A DNA stretch of 64,000 nucleotides, taken from positions 496,001-560,000 of the forward strand of contig NC_090132.1 in the NCBI RefSeq assembly GCF_040581485.1, read 5' to 3'. Within the stretch, counting starts at the first letter, position 1, and each line of letters begins with the position of its first letter. The position numbers and the translations under genes are program-made. This document shows, one piece after another, positions 9,018 to 22,746 of the stretch. Below the pieces are notes generated by a model. The model searched no databases and was not told the DNA's origin. It saw only the letters and a program-made list of their open reading frames with translations. The stretch comes from Linepithema humile. Taxonomy: Eukaryota; Arthropoda; Insecta; Hymenoptera; Formicidae.

Positions 9018-12000
9018 ACAGCCGTCGCGGGGACTAGTCGGGCAAAAAACATGGCCGGTCGAGCGACCAGCGGCCCTGCACCGGCATCGGCCTGGAATAA
9101 CCTCGCCCCTGAGATCGCACGGCCTCGTGGATTCCGATTCCCAGGAACATCGTGTCCAGAAAATAAGTGTTAAGTCGATCGTAACGCCGAGACCGATGGA
9201 TAACAATTTCGAAGCATCGCGCTGCACCATGAAATTGGATCGACAGTTATGCGACATAGGACGCAATCCCGAAGCAATTCTCTCTTAGTGAAAAAAATTG
9301 CTCGAAGAAAAAAAAAACCACTGGAAAGAATATTGTAAGGTGGATTGCTTTTTTTCTTACGGTGATCGACTGAAATACACGCGTCACTTAAACGCAAATT
9401 ATACGACATATAAACATGTTAATATAATTTCGTGTAAAACATGACCGGAGAAATTGAGGACAAGCGAAAGGCTCAATCAGAACACTGTCGAACTGCGAGC
9501 CGTTACTCGCTACGCACTTTCGCGATTGTCCGCGCGCGAAAAGTTGGCCAAGGACTCGCTCACTTGTAGCCTTCAAAATTCCAGGACGTAAAAATCGAGC
9601 GATCACTTTGCACGAGGGGACGTCTCGTTGCGCGCCGGAAAAACGCACCCGAACGGGGCTCGTAAATTCGTGTCGCGTCGAGTGCATCGCTGTAACGTTT
9701 GGTTCGAATTTTCCTACCCGCATGCCATCGACGCGGTCAATAACTGTCAGCATAGAATTTCACAACCGCGCTTAAACCGACGCGGCGGTAAATGCAATCA
9801 CAGGATTGTCCACGTCACTCTTAATCGGTCATTTTCTTCCGTGTGCGCGCCCGCTCATTTTCCTCTCATTTTCCCGGCGCTTTGCCAATCGATCGATCTC
9901 ATCCGAGCCAATCGACTCTCGATGAGTAGGAGGAGGAAAAGGACGCGAATCGACGCGAACCGCTGCGATTTACGAGTCACCGGCTTAAATCTCGTTCCCG
10001 CTGATCCTCCTCTTTCAGGTAGTTTCTTACTTACCCTCCTGCTCTACGCTTTGAATCTCCGTTAGGCAGAGAAATCGGGAAGAAGGGAGAGAGAGGGCGA
10101 AAGAAAGAGGGGTTGGTTGTCGCACCCTGTCGTCAGTGCGGCGTAGCTTAGGGAAACCTTCCTTAACGATAAACCCTCTCATCGGCGACGAGGCTTATCG
10201 CCTTGAATTATCCGGGAAGTCGCGTATGCGCGCGCGTCTTTAGGAAGAACGTAGGGAAGAACAAGCGAGCACTGCGAGCGAATCTCTCGGAGAGAAATGT
10301 CGGTTCGGATACGGAACGACGTTCTTAAACGAAATCGTCCAGGGGCCGATCTATCCGGGAATTGAAACCCGATGATTGATCAATTTGAACGCAAGAGTTG
10401 AAAGCGCACGGACGGAAAAGACGTATCGATACTAAGAGATTGATAAATTGATAAAATTTCATGAAGTCAGATTCGAATGTTACAAAGATGGAAAAATGAG
10501 ATAACGTAATCGTCTAAAGCATACTTTGCATAATAAATTGTAAATTTAAAGCGGGCTCAAAAATGATTGCAAATAAAAGAAATAAATTTGCGTCGATGAT
10601 TCTAATGAGATATTATAAGCTATAATGTGACGTTAGGTATATTATTAGGAGTATGCAAGAGGTTTATTGGCTATCCACAGCGCTCAAAGATTTTCTGTGT
10701 TAAATGTCGAATTTATACACGCGCACCGCGTAACCTCGTGAATAAAACACATGCTCGAACGGAATATTGTGAGATACGCAAAAGCTCGTCGAATACGCTT
10801 CCGCTTCGTTTAATTATGCGTCGTAGATAATCGCATAAAGGCTGGGCAATCGTAAAAGTGCGTGACGATCACGTCATCAATTTCCATTAATTTTTTTAGT
10901 AGACGCATTGCATATGGATATCGGCAATCTACGCGATAAACTCTATGCCCGAAACCGCTCTTGTCTGACTGACGTGTGCGATGTTTTGAAAGAAATTCGT
11001 TTCATGCCGGTAGTAAAACGCCAAGTCCACTATATGTGGTTTCTAAGCAGCCGCCGGGGCAAGCGGGGGGGGGGGGGAAGGAGGGGGCATCAGCTCTACG
11101 CATCTCCGCAGAGAGATGCCGGCTTAGATATAAAACGACATTCTCGTTGCGACAGCGACACACCGGTCGACAGTTCGTTTCACGTCAGACCTACTATTTA
11201 GTGGACAATTTTCATCCCATAACGCGATTTAAAATTTTTTAACGATCGACTTTTACGACGCTTTCTCGTCGAAATCCCGGCGAGAGATAATGCGAGAAAA
11301 ATACCATAAATAACGTGCACTTTGAATCGTGGAAAGCTGGCCGTTATTTAAGAAGCCATTTAAGATAAAAGGAATAAAAAGTGACGTTTACGATGTAATA
11401 TTGTCATGCTACTAATTTTTAATAAACTTGGAATCCATTTTTTTAAACTAAAGATTGACGGAGTTAAATTATTTTAATTTTTGACATTAATTAATTAATA
11501 AGCTAATCAAACTATAGATATTTTGATACTGAAATAATAATTTCTCCTTCAGTTTGCCTTCTAATCTGTAGCTAAGAAACATCGTTTTCGCAAGCGGTAC
11601 TTGTGCTCATCCGGCGATCATTCGTGCTCGCCAGCGCGCGATCTCGCGCAGATTCATTCATTCATTTTCGCGTCAGTCGGCCGGCCGTGCCGAGAGAGCG
11701 GCGCACTTGGACAATTTATCGCCAATAATAACGCAGCCGGCAGTCGCTCGCGCTCGTCAAAACTTTCTTACCCGATGGGCATACATATATCATGGCGCGG
11801 GCACACGGCCGGGTCCCGCCGCTGTCTCGTCCCGTGCCGTCCCGGGGGCGGCCAAGTTTTCCGTTTAATAAGTCGCTGGCAATTTTTCACCCTTCTTCGG
11901 GAGAGGGCCCCCAGCGCGTTCTTGCGCTCTCGAAGGGTCGAGTCCTCCACGTCTCTCGAGAGGGAGAGCGAGAGTGAGGCCCTTCCCTCAACCCGCAGAC

Positions 12001-13120
12001 GCCGAAGGGTCGAGCCCGACTTTTCCCGTCAAACTCGCGTTAAACTCGTCCCCGTGTATTATGGCAACGCGCCACGTTCCACGCAGCGACAATTACGATT
12101 TTAGCCGCGATAATTCGATAATAACGCCGGATTCGCTGTGATCGGTCGGGAACTTTTGGCATTCTTCTTTGGGGCGGAGATTAGGCCATTCGTTTACGCC
12201 GCGTGTAAATAACTGCTAGAATATGTGGCACGTAATGTTTTAGAATAAACGCGAAGTAAGTTTCACGTTTTAATCTTTAAAATTAGTAATAAGCAATTTT
12301 TTATCTAAGTGGAATATTTTTTTGGGTATTTTTGGCAAATGTATTGAGAAAATTTACTCGAAAAGACGCTCTTGAACATTGTATTATAAATATTGGTTTG
12401 GATTCTTTTTCATCGGAGAAAACCGATGTTGCAATCATTGAACTTGGATCTTTTTCATCGCGTGAAGCGATATCGGAAAATGGAAACGTTAATGGAATCG
12501 AAGCAAACTGAAACTTTTGTGGAAACGTCGGCAAACCCTCTTGACGTCTATATTTCATGATTTCGGGTCTTGATAAAATTCAAAGCGCGTTGCGGTGTTT
12601 TTTTTTCTTTCTAGATTATACAGAATGAAGAAAATATTTAAATGCGCGAAAAAATTGTGTTTATTTCACTTGTATCTGCGTTACAAGACTTGCCGACCTC
12701 GCAACTTATATTATTTTTCACCTAAAAGTTTGCGCGAAAGGAGAACATTGCAATTTAAAGTAAATTGCTTTATTTTGAAAAGTAATATAAATTATACCTC
12801 AATTATACAATCTACTTTTCTTCACAAGAGACAAAAGATAATTTTTTTTTGCTTTCTGTATTTTGAAGACATTTATATATTTTTTGAATAGTTTTAAAAA
12901 TAACATTGTGTTGTGAAGGTTTTCTTCACTTTTATGTAATATTTTTTAGTCTACAATATTTCTCCAACAATTGATTCCAATTATAGCAGAATATTTTGCG
13001 TTTGATTGAAAATACGTTAAGCGAAAAAAATTCAATTGCGTACGTACACAATAGTGGTGTGGCTCGTCAAGTAAAAGGCTTGTACCACTATAGCGTTTTC
13101 AAAGCAAAGGGTTAATATAG
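9015..13120. other. Non-coding stretch
   Basis: CpG-rich parts (9000-10400, 11600-12130) alternate with AT-rich parts (10440-10620, 11390-11560, 12200-13060). It contains a run of 13 G at 11065-11077 and a TATA-like word at about 11128. A CpG-rich patch around 11600-11720 with a TCAGTC word could be a promoter remnant. No exon could be supported on either strand. Confidence 0.4.
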
Positions 13121-13122
13121 TT

Positions 13123-13294
13123 TCAGAGCGTCGAAATTCCATTCGTCTGTGCCCGGGTTTCCACAATGGAGCCCTTTGTTAGGCAGAACCGTCCAAACGA
13201 GAACCCATCGAAATTCGGCAAACCTTTGCAAACACCACTGCCACTACCACGCGCAAAATACAACAGATGGTACAAAAACCGAGCAAACATTTAA
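13123..13294. other. Small GC-balanced island open on both strands; possible exon or small ORF
   Basis: An island in AT-rich flanks has low stop density on both strands. On the plus strand, ATG 13166 to TAA 13292-13294 gives 42 residues, basic and rich in Pro and Asn. It extends upstream in frame to a TTTCAG acceptor-like site at about 13126. On the minus strand, ATG 13290 to TGA 13123-13125 gives 55 residues with a hydrophobic N-terminus (MFARFLYHLLYFARG). I do not recognise either. Only one, if any, can be real, and it may instead be conserved non-coding DNA. Confidence 0.2.
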
Positions 13295-16200
13295 GGCAGG
13301 GAGAAATTTATTCATATTCTAGAAGTTACGTTCTTTCAAAGAATACACAAAAAGAAAAGGGGATATTATTTTCGAAATTTAAGAAGTGTACCATTTAATA
13401 CTAATTAGGGATTAATGAGAGAAGAATGTTAGAACGAGTCATCTGTAAACCTCTACAAAATGTCGGACAAAGCCGAACAAATAATTGACAAACCGAAAAA
13501 AGCTACTAAATACTAGTATTTTTTTTTAACGAAGTATTAAAACAAGTTATTTGCTTTTAAATTGAAATTCAGTTCACGAAAAATTGCTTAACTAAATGCT
13601 TAACTAAAAGCTACACGTGTTGAAATTATTTTAATCAGAAAAAATGTACTATAAATTAGGCGAGAAACCTATTATTAAAATCTTATCTTCATCGCATCTA
13701 ATTGTAAGATATCTTGCATATTAATTAAATTGACAGATCTCTTGATTTAGAGATCGTTCATTGGCGATCAATCATTGACCGCGATCCATCTACTCTTACG
13801 TACAAGATAAACAGAGGGGGGGGGGGGTAGGAGAAAATAGGAAGACTGAATGACACATGTAAATCGATCATGCGCGTGACAAGTAGACGAGATAAAGACG
13901 AAGTGAGTGGAATGCGACAAACTAACAAGTGCGAGAACGATTGAAACCTCGGCGTGTGGTCCCCGTAAATACCGGTGTTCCGCGAGATGCAAAAACACGC
14001 GCAACGATCCAAAGAGAGAGATAGAGGGAAAGAAAGAGAGAGGAATAGGCGCGTGCGTGCGAATCGATCGCTTGCGAGAGACAGACGGATGAGATAGGGA
14101 CACGGAGGGACGGAACCCGGCGCTAAATTAAAGGGCGTCGCGGCGGACGCGAAGGCGGATGTGCTTGGAGAGTAAAACAGAACGACGCGTGAGGGAGAAA
14201 TGGGGGGGGGGAGGAAGAATAGATAGGTAGCTGACTCTCTGCGCGTAGGTGAGAGAAGGAGCGAGAGGGATGGTGGCTTGCGGATCAAAGCGCGTGGCTT
14301 CGTTCTTGGCTGACGGGAATAGAGATGGAAAGCGAGATTCGCGGTGAATTTCAATGTGTTGCGCGATTCGTGCTCGGAAAGCCATTTTCGGAGATCGTAG
14401 AAGAGAACGATAGAGAGATGGGGGCGACAGGGATCGAGGTCGACGACGAGCTCGACAAACCGTCGAAAGCTCCCAAATCTAGTCATTACGAGTGATTTTT
14501 ATTTCGTTTTAATTAATCAATTTACTATCAAATATATGTAAGTCAGGTTTGTAAGATTACATTAAAATTTATTAGCTTATTTTTTAAATCTATAATATTC
14601 TTAATCGATCAATATCTTTCTAGCACTCCAACTAAATATTTTGATACGTTTGTGAATAATTTATTTAGCGCGAAGAGCAATTTATTTAATGCAATTCATT
14701 GTCGCAATTAAATGTCTCTTTTATCCACATAAAGCCATTTATCGTAAAATCTTTTAAAAATTATTATTAATAATTAAAAATAGCACGAAAACTCAGAATA
14801 TAATATGAAAATAATTTTAAAAATAAAAGCTGTGTACGGTGAAAAATTATAGTATGCAGATGGCATTTTTTTGCGCGTCGCGTATGTGTAATGAAATTTT
14901 GGGGGACTTAACTAGGCATATATGCGTGCGGTGTTTAAATTTACTCCGGCATTTATTACGTGCATTAACATGGACGATGGTTGATGCGAGGTGGTAGTAA
15001 AGAGAAAATTGTAAATGGAGGTATTGCGCGTTATATGTATAGCGGGGTGAGAGTCACGGCTAATAGCGGTATCTAATTACCGGGGTGTTGCTGTCGATTA
15101 ATTTAAGCGAGAGATACTCGACGGTACATCGTTAAACTTTTCTTGCCGTCTTTCTCGACTGAACTAAACTACCAAATGTCCGTGAGTCTAAGTCCTCTCG
15201 ATAAGAGATAATGTGACCGAAAGTTCATAAAACGCTATAACATTAATTGCGTCTTCGTGTTAGGAGTGGCATAACCATTATACAGATCTACTTAAAATTA
15301 CTACGCATCAGTTCATATTTGCATTTCTCTGTCGTAAAAGATCATATTAAAACTAATCTAATTACCGAAGATTGTATTAAAACAGATCCAATTATTAAAT
15401 CTTACACACTTTAGAAATCTTGCAGTATAGTTTATTAATTATTATAATTAGAAATGATCTACTTTGCGATTGCGATGACGAAACCGAGGAAAATCGACCA
15501 CGCGCCGCGGACTCGCGCAATCTCCAAATCCGGGCGGTTACATCGCGATCGGCTGCTATTTGCGCGCACTAGGCGCGGCAGTTTCTTAAGGTAGCGCGCC
15601 GCGCCGAATCACAGGCAATCCCTCCCCCGTCCGATTTACCATAAGAATGGTCCCCATTATCCCCTAGATCCGCGCCGGGAGATATTCCGAGTCGAGAATG
15701 GCCGGAGCTGGGCTAAGGGGCTGGTGACAGATGCTCTGTATGCAAATTCCCGCGAGCACCACCCGTGAAAACCCCATAACACGCCATCCTCCGTCCGATC
15801 CCTTCTCCGCCCTCTTCACCCACCTGCACCCTCTCTTTACCGCTCCTTCACCGTCGTCGTTTCCCGGTGTGAAGCCGACGCTCTCGCTTTCGTGATAAAG
15901 ACTTTTCTCTCCACCCTTGGTGTCTCTTCTTCTCCCTCCCGCGAGGTATTCACCGGGAACAAAGAAAGGGAGAAGCGTATCGCCCGGGAAAGGCGTTAAT
16001 TGAAAGGAGGCCGGAGGCCGAGAAGTAGGCCCGGTAAGAATCTCGCCGGCCTACATGGCGAGAGAACGTCCACCGCCAATTTCCTTGATTTCATCGAAGA
16101 GGGCGGGCATTCCTCTTCCCCTTCTTTCGGCCGATTGACTTTCAGATTCCAAGATCACGAAAGGTTTGATGACGGCTCCGTCGTTCTTTCGAAAATTCCG

Positions 16201-19200
16201 AAGGTCTGTGAGACAAGCGAAAATAATTTTGAGATATATGTGCGCTAGGAAATTATAAGACAATAATTTATTAAAAAATAAGAAAATGAAGAACTTTTAT
16301 TAGATTGTCTTAAATTTTGTCATTACGTTAGCGAGTGCTAAACTGCGCCGCTGGAAATTAGAAATAGCATACTCGCTCACACGCTCGGTTAGGCTAATCA
16401 AGCGTCGTACAATAAGTAATTGTTACGACTGCGGCGTCGGCGAGCGACGTCGACGACGATAACAACGACAGGTGCGATTAACGAGTGTTTGACTGGAGTT
16501 TGAGGTTAAACCGACCACTAATTAAATTAATTTCAAGATACGATCCCTTTTCTCCGCCTACATTTTCTCGCTTATAGCACCCGCGCTCGCGTACGCGATA
16601 GAAACTGCGTGGGCGGAATAACAGACGGTCGAGGAACTGGATTTCCAATCCTGGATCGTCGATAGACGGAATAATGGTATGATGTACGTTCGCGTTTATG
16701 TAACGCGTCGTAGACGTGGAAGCGTTTTAAATATATTTATATCAAAAAGTTAACTTGCTGCGAAACTGCAATATATAAAATAAAAAAAATTTAGAAATAA
16801 ATATAGATATTTGTTTTGAAATACGTAAAATATCTATTATAGAAAAAGATACATAATAAATAATTTTATATAATTAAAAGTCAAACTATAGGGTCTTCGG
16901 GATAAATTGCATACTCGCAAATTATACAACGGAAGATAAATCGGCGCAAAAGCAACGTACTGTATTTCGAGTCACTATGTCACAACACCGGGTGCGTCGC
17001 ACATGGCGCTGAAGCACAAACAATTGTTGTAGGGGTTGTGTATTTTTTCACCTGCACACGGCTGCTGCATTCTATGCACGTAGACGCGCCTCCGAGTAAA
17101 ATGACGATTGCTATCTGTTTTGAAAACGGTGTGCAGTGCCTCTTCGTCGTGATTTTGCACAGATCCCGGATTGCGTTTTATTCAAAAAGCCGTCGCGCGA
17201 GTACATGAAAGTACGATTGTCTGAAAAGAAGCTGGCTGGTACGAGCGAGAACAGATGCCGGGGGGATGAGTGAGTCGAGTCAAGAGAAAGCCGGAGCGAG
17301 AAAGAATGGCTGCGAAATGGTCCCTCGACTTAATACGGCGAGAGAGAAGGAGACGGTGTCGGGGATGAAATTTCATCGCGAGAATTCAATTAAAAATAAT
17401 ATAGCAGAGGGTCGGTAAAGGCTTTTGACGAGGGAAAATAGCAGTCGCGCTGATGGATAGATAAGCAAATGCACAAATGGACGGATTTATCATCGACGTT
17501 TAACGTCCGCAACAATAATCAACCGTATTATTGACGGAGTCGAGTAAATGCGTTTTTAACATTTTTCAAGTAGCGATAAATTTCAGTCTTGAGTGGAATT
17601 ATATTTGACGTGATGAGATTTTCGTATTAGATAGTATTCTTAATATATTTTGATAATTTCAATTTTAATTAAAATTCTATGATTTACACTTGAAATTGCG
17701 AATAAAGTTTTATTCGTTCTCATTTGTGGAACTTAATTTAGCTCAACTTTAATTAAAAATTTTTCACTTTTAATTATTTACAATGTTCTTGCCGACATAC
17801 AAGGTCTGAGTTGCATTTTCTTTAGTTTTAACGATTTTTTAATAATTGTATAAATAATTAGCGATTTTATTTGATAAAAGCATAACGCTTCGTTACAAAT
17901 TGACATGCATGTGTAGCTAGTATTTCAGATTTATTAGACAATTAAATTTGATGCGCAAAGTTTCCCAGCGAAACCGCGATCGTCGATGCCAAATTGAATA
18001 TCGTCCAGAAAGTTTTCGCTACTTCTTATTGTTTCGATGGCAATTAAGCGGTGGCGTAAGGCAGGAGCGAAAAGGGACCTCTTGTACAGGTTTTTGGCGA
18101 AGGGCGAGTCATCGTAAATTCTCGCTCCGTGAACCGGCGGAAAATTCGATCGGAATGGTTTGAATTCTTGTCTCGCGAGACGAACGGCCGGCACGATTCC
18201 AGAATACTGATGCGTCACGCCAAGTACCGAGGGGGCGAAAGTCGCTTGTTTTCTTTATTCCGTAGCTCTCGCTTTCTATAGTCCTGGCTCGCATCAAGGC
18301 CAAACCTTATACCGCGAATATAGGAAGTCAATAGGAAGACAAGTCAGCGAGTTACTTAGTTTTTCCATTATTCTCTCTTGAAAGAGATAAATGTGTATAT
18401 CATATCGTAAGTGTGACCGATTTTAACACTTTGGGCTTGTGTGTGAGTTAGATAATTCTTAAAATAAGTATGAAAGAAATTTGCGCTAAAAAATTATGAT
18501 TATTTAATTGTACAACGCAACTGCAGATTTTTGTTTGCAACATTTTGTTACGTTGTCTTATTAATTACATGCACACAATGTCATGCAAAAATCAAGTTTA
18601 TATTATTGCGAAAATCTGAGATCCAATCAGCGGCAGCTTGTTATTTGCTCATAATATTTGCAAACCTGAGAGTACCGTTGGTGTTTGTGTTCATGTTATC
18701 CGAACACGATGATATATCGACTATCGAAACGTTTGTATTTTTTATGATGGTGCAGCAACGAAAAAAACCATGCTGCTCGGAATATACCTACCGCAGTTTC
18801 GAGCATGAATTTACGAGACAACAAGCGACGGCGTTCTTTCGTGGCAGACCCTCGGGATTTGCGCGTGACCCGAACCCCTTTCGGCGTCTCGGCTGCCGAT
18901 ATCGGACAACTTGTATAATTGCCAGCGTTTGCATGTTTATCGAGAAATTCCACTTACTGTAAAGCGTGATGCATAAATAAGCACCGCTAACAAACTTTGC
19001 GACTAATGATTTCGATCTTCTCAGACGAAGGCGCATTACTGCGCAACATTAAATACATGTCGAAGAAAGAAAGAAAAAAAAAACACGATCCTTCGCAAAT
19101 GAGAGACGATTTCCCGAATCGTTTCTAACGTCAAGCTACAATTGTGATAAACTCACTTTTGAAGATTCGATTTGCGGCTACGAGTTTTATTTTAGCATGT

Positions 19201-22200
19201 AGAAAAGACGCTTAAAGGAGAATCGCCGCATTTGTTCAAATTCCACTGTGACATTCCATTTTCATATAGTATCGATGTAACAGTCGTCGCAAATCTGTTC
19301 GACAAACTCTATGATATACGAAAATCAAACTAGAATCCGCCGAAAAGTTACGGTTTTCGATTATTAATAATAAAACACAGCGAAATTCACCGTTCATCTT
19401 GCGGTAGAATAGCGGTGAGTAATGAACGGTTCTTGCGACAAATAAAAAGTAACGAGCACCGGTCGACAAATGTACAGTGGGAAACGCAGGAAACCCTCTT
19501 TCTCTCAGCGGAAATACTCGACTGAGTGGCGGAAGTCGCCTCGTTTTCTCGTTCGTCACGCTCCCAGCGATCCAGAAGCGCGATCCTTCGACTATTTCGT
19601 GAAGTGACGACGCAAATCCTCGCAGCGACGCACCGAGAAAGGCCGTGGCGGCGTTCAATTTGTGGGGTTAAAAATACGTGTCGTTAAGGGGACGCATGAT
19701 TATGGGAGTCCTCCTGACGACGCGAGAAATGACGCGCGCGCTTGCTTCTTAACGAGGACGCGGCGCGTCCGAGCCCGCGGGGTGCGCGTAATCTTCAATA
19801 CACACAGACAAATCCCGTACTGATGAATCGCGCGTATTCACACCCTTGTCCTTAACCCTTCCATCCTTCTCGCAGCGTGCCGTTGATAGAAACGCGCTCT
19901 CACCGTGCCGTTGACGCGGTGCACTTGCCTTTCGTCGCCTCGGAGCTTTTAACTCTATCGGACGAAATTGCTTTCCCGCTGAGAAAGGATGTTGCCGTCA
20001 TCCGCTGAAATTGGATTATTCATAGAAATCAATACATTATAGTTTTTACTTTTACCTCTTTTTGCGCAAACATTTTTGCTTACATATCGCTCCATCGAGT
20101 GCTTGAAATTAAACAATGCCAGTCAGTTGCACGAGTAAAATTCGAGAATAGAGTTTATATGACAGCAAACGTTTTTTATTAAAAAAATTAAACACTTTTC
20201 GCTCGACGACAATTTACTATTGAGAAAAAAGTGTAAAAATTTAAGTAGACATGTAACTTTGATGCTTGGTAATAAATCATCTGCTTATCTATTATATCAA
20301 ACGTGAGCAACATTATATTGTTTTATAAAACATGCTTGATAGTAAGCTTGCGTATAATAATAAGACTGCTATTAATCTTGTGTTTTACTTGGTCTTGAAA
20401 GAAATGACATACGAACACAGCGGATAGTTAAGATTGTCTAGGTTTTATCGTTGCCTCGAATGTCTCTATTTTGTCGGTGCAATTATAATTTATCTCGTGA
20501 AATCCGACGTAAACCGTCGTGTTCCGACGCGACAAATGAATCCTTTCTAATCCGCGTCTTTTGTCAGGCCTGAAGGGAGAGGACCATTACGCGGGGAATA
20601 TAAAGTCTTTGTCGTCGTTAATTGCCTGGCTCGTTAATGACGACCGCGCGATTATGATGGCATAAGCGGCGATTAATACGTTCGAGAGGGTCGGCGGGTG
20701 CATTGGCCGCGTTACGAGTCGTAACTCAATTTTTATCTTCCCGAGGGAAGAGCGCGGTACGCGCGCTCGATCAGCCCCATTTTTATCATTGGCCGTGTGC
20801 GCACCGCTGTTTACTGGCAAGGACCAATATACGTTATTTTCCCGAATATCTTGCGCAAGGAATCGAGAAACTGTGGGGGAATACTCTCGTACAGGGATTT
20901 ACGATCAGAGGCGGGAATGTGAGATCCATTAGAATACATGCGTGTGCAGTGTCCTTCTTTGATGGTGTGTCTCAAGAGAGGGTCTCGGCGATATACCTAC
21001 CTACACCAATAAATCTATTTAACTTTGCTTATACATGTAATCAATTTCGTATGGATTTATTATTTTAGAGTATACAAATGCTTTGATTACATTTTCATAT
21101 TTTATTAATTTACAGAATATTAACAAATTATACGTACTCTTCAAAATTATTGCTTGAAAAAGTTAATTTTATTTTTTGCTTAGGAAAAAAATTGATTCAA
21201 CATCATCATCAACATTTAATTTTTCAAAATAATTATATTATTTTGATATGTTGAAGTGTCACATTAAAAATCTACGTGAGCAAAGTACAGTTTATCCTAA
21301 TCAATCAAATTATTAATATTCGTTATTAGTTTCTCGAACAAATAAAAAATAAAAAAACAACCACATTTAATGAAAGATATTTATTAAATAACTAATAGTA
21401 GCAATGAGAATTTTATGAGAAATAGATTGAATCGGTCGGATGAAAATTAAACGCATTCGCGTCTCCACACAATACCATACCATCAACGAATAGCAGTGTA
21501 CGCTTCTCCGCATAAGTGGCAACGGATCGCACTCGGCAATACGCTTGGTTGCTACGCTCGTAGGGGCGACGTAGGACACAGTTGCTGTAGGCGGGCTCCC
21601 TCGTTGAAAGATATACGCTCTCTCTCTCTCTCTCTCTCTCTCTTCGTGCTTTCCATCAGAGCAAATAGAATTTGCGGTCGTTCGCTTACCTCTACATCCG
21701 CATTCGGTTCTACGGAATCGTCGCCGCGCGCACTCTCAACATAGATCGTTCGCGGTGATTTCTAAGTAAAGGAAAAGAGAAATCCCGGTGAAACAGTCGG
21801 AAATTGAGAAAAAGTAGGAACGGACCGATTGAACGTGAAGGGTGGGACGAAAGAGACAGAAGCGGGACTCGCGGCAAGTGTCTCTTCCTCGCTTTTACGA
21901 CCAGTCGCCAAAGGGCAGTATACCGGATGTCGTTTACATGGGAATCGCTCATCGGGGAGAAACTCTGCGCCAGATAAACTCTAGATTTGCGCGGGCGGAC
22001 TGCACGGAAATTTATGCAAAGCCCGACGATCCGTCCTGCCTCGTCCAGCGACATTGCCTCCCTCGCCCCCGATTCTCGGTCCCTGGGCGAGTTCGTTGAT
22101 GGACCGATCGGCTTTTTACGGTGCTTTCAGTAACCAGTTGGACTTTAATGAATACTCGCCTCAAGATTTTGTATGCAAAGCCACTGTTGACTTTTTATTC

Positions 22201-22660
22201 AAAGAAAGGTTCGTGGAAACGCTCAAGTAAACGTTTGCAACGAAAAAACCAACTCGTAATTACTCGTAATGTTGATGATCTGAACTTCACGACCATCATC
22301 TATAATTATGCAAACATGTTATTTAATTATTTGCTTTAAAAGAACGTGGAAACAGTAAAATCAAGGTTTATATGACGAGCAATGGGAATAAGATAGCGCA
22401 TTTTATATATAGATACTGTCTTAATGTTCTATTAATATCTTATTAAATATTTTATAAATCTGTAGCAAAATATAATGATTAATGAATAGCTGTTACAATT
22501 AGAATTTAAGACAAAGATGAAAGGGACATTTAAGAAATGGAATTCTTTAAAACTTTGTGACTTTCCTTCGTATATAAAAAAAATGCCAGTTTCTTTCTTA
22601 TTTTTCACGTAGACTGTTTAAAGAACGTCGATTGATCGAAGGAGAATTTTTTGATGGCTT
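13295..22660. other. Long non-coding stretch
   Basis: The part from about 13980 to 14470 is strongly purine-rich on the plus strand with G-runs at 13816-13827 and about 14203. This produces a 242-codon open frame on the minus strand that is compositional, not coding. CpG-rich patches sit at 15480-16250, 16320-16700 and 19480-20000, and AT-rich DNA fills the rest. A (CT)n tract at 21618-21643 is listed separately. No gene or structured RNA could be supported. Confidence 0.45.
21618..21643. repeat. (CT)n microsatellite
   Basis: About 12 perfect CT units flanked by CpG-rich sequence. Simple repeat, no other function seen. Confidence 0.9.
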
Positions 22661-22667
22661 TTCTTAG

Positions 22668-22746
22668 ACTTTATTTGAAATACCTGCGTCTCGGGAAGAC
22701 GTGGGAGTCTTCGTCATTGCTCTAGAACAAGGGATGATACGACAGG
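22668..22746 (+). other. Candidate internal exon (weak)
   Basis: A pyrimidine-rich tract ending TTTTCTTAG at 22659-22667 is followed by a 79-base open stretch ending in CAGG|GTGAGC, a good donor. In the open frame a TAG stop coincides with the acceptor, so the frame would begin exactly at the exon (phase 0, ending phase 1). It encodes a protein-like 26-residue segment including IPASREDVGVFVIALEQG. I do not recognise it. The length is short enough to arise by chance. Confidence 0.2.

Noticed and set aside
8850..9288. Overlapping 138-142 codon frames across the (TC)n tract
   Set aside because: They are created by the dinucleotide repeat, which has no stops in any frame. Flanking parts show no coding evidence.
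13758..14486. 242-codon minus-strand open frame
   Set aside because: It results from a purine-rich plus strand that lacks stop-forming words on the complement. The peptide is Ser/Leu/Pro/Arg low-complexity with no domain or splice support.
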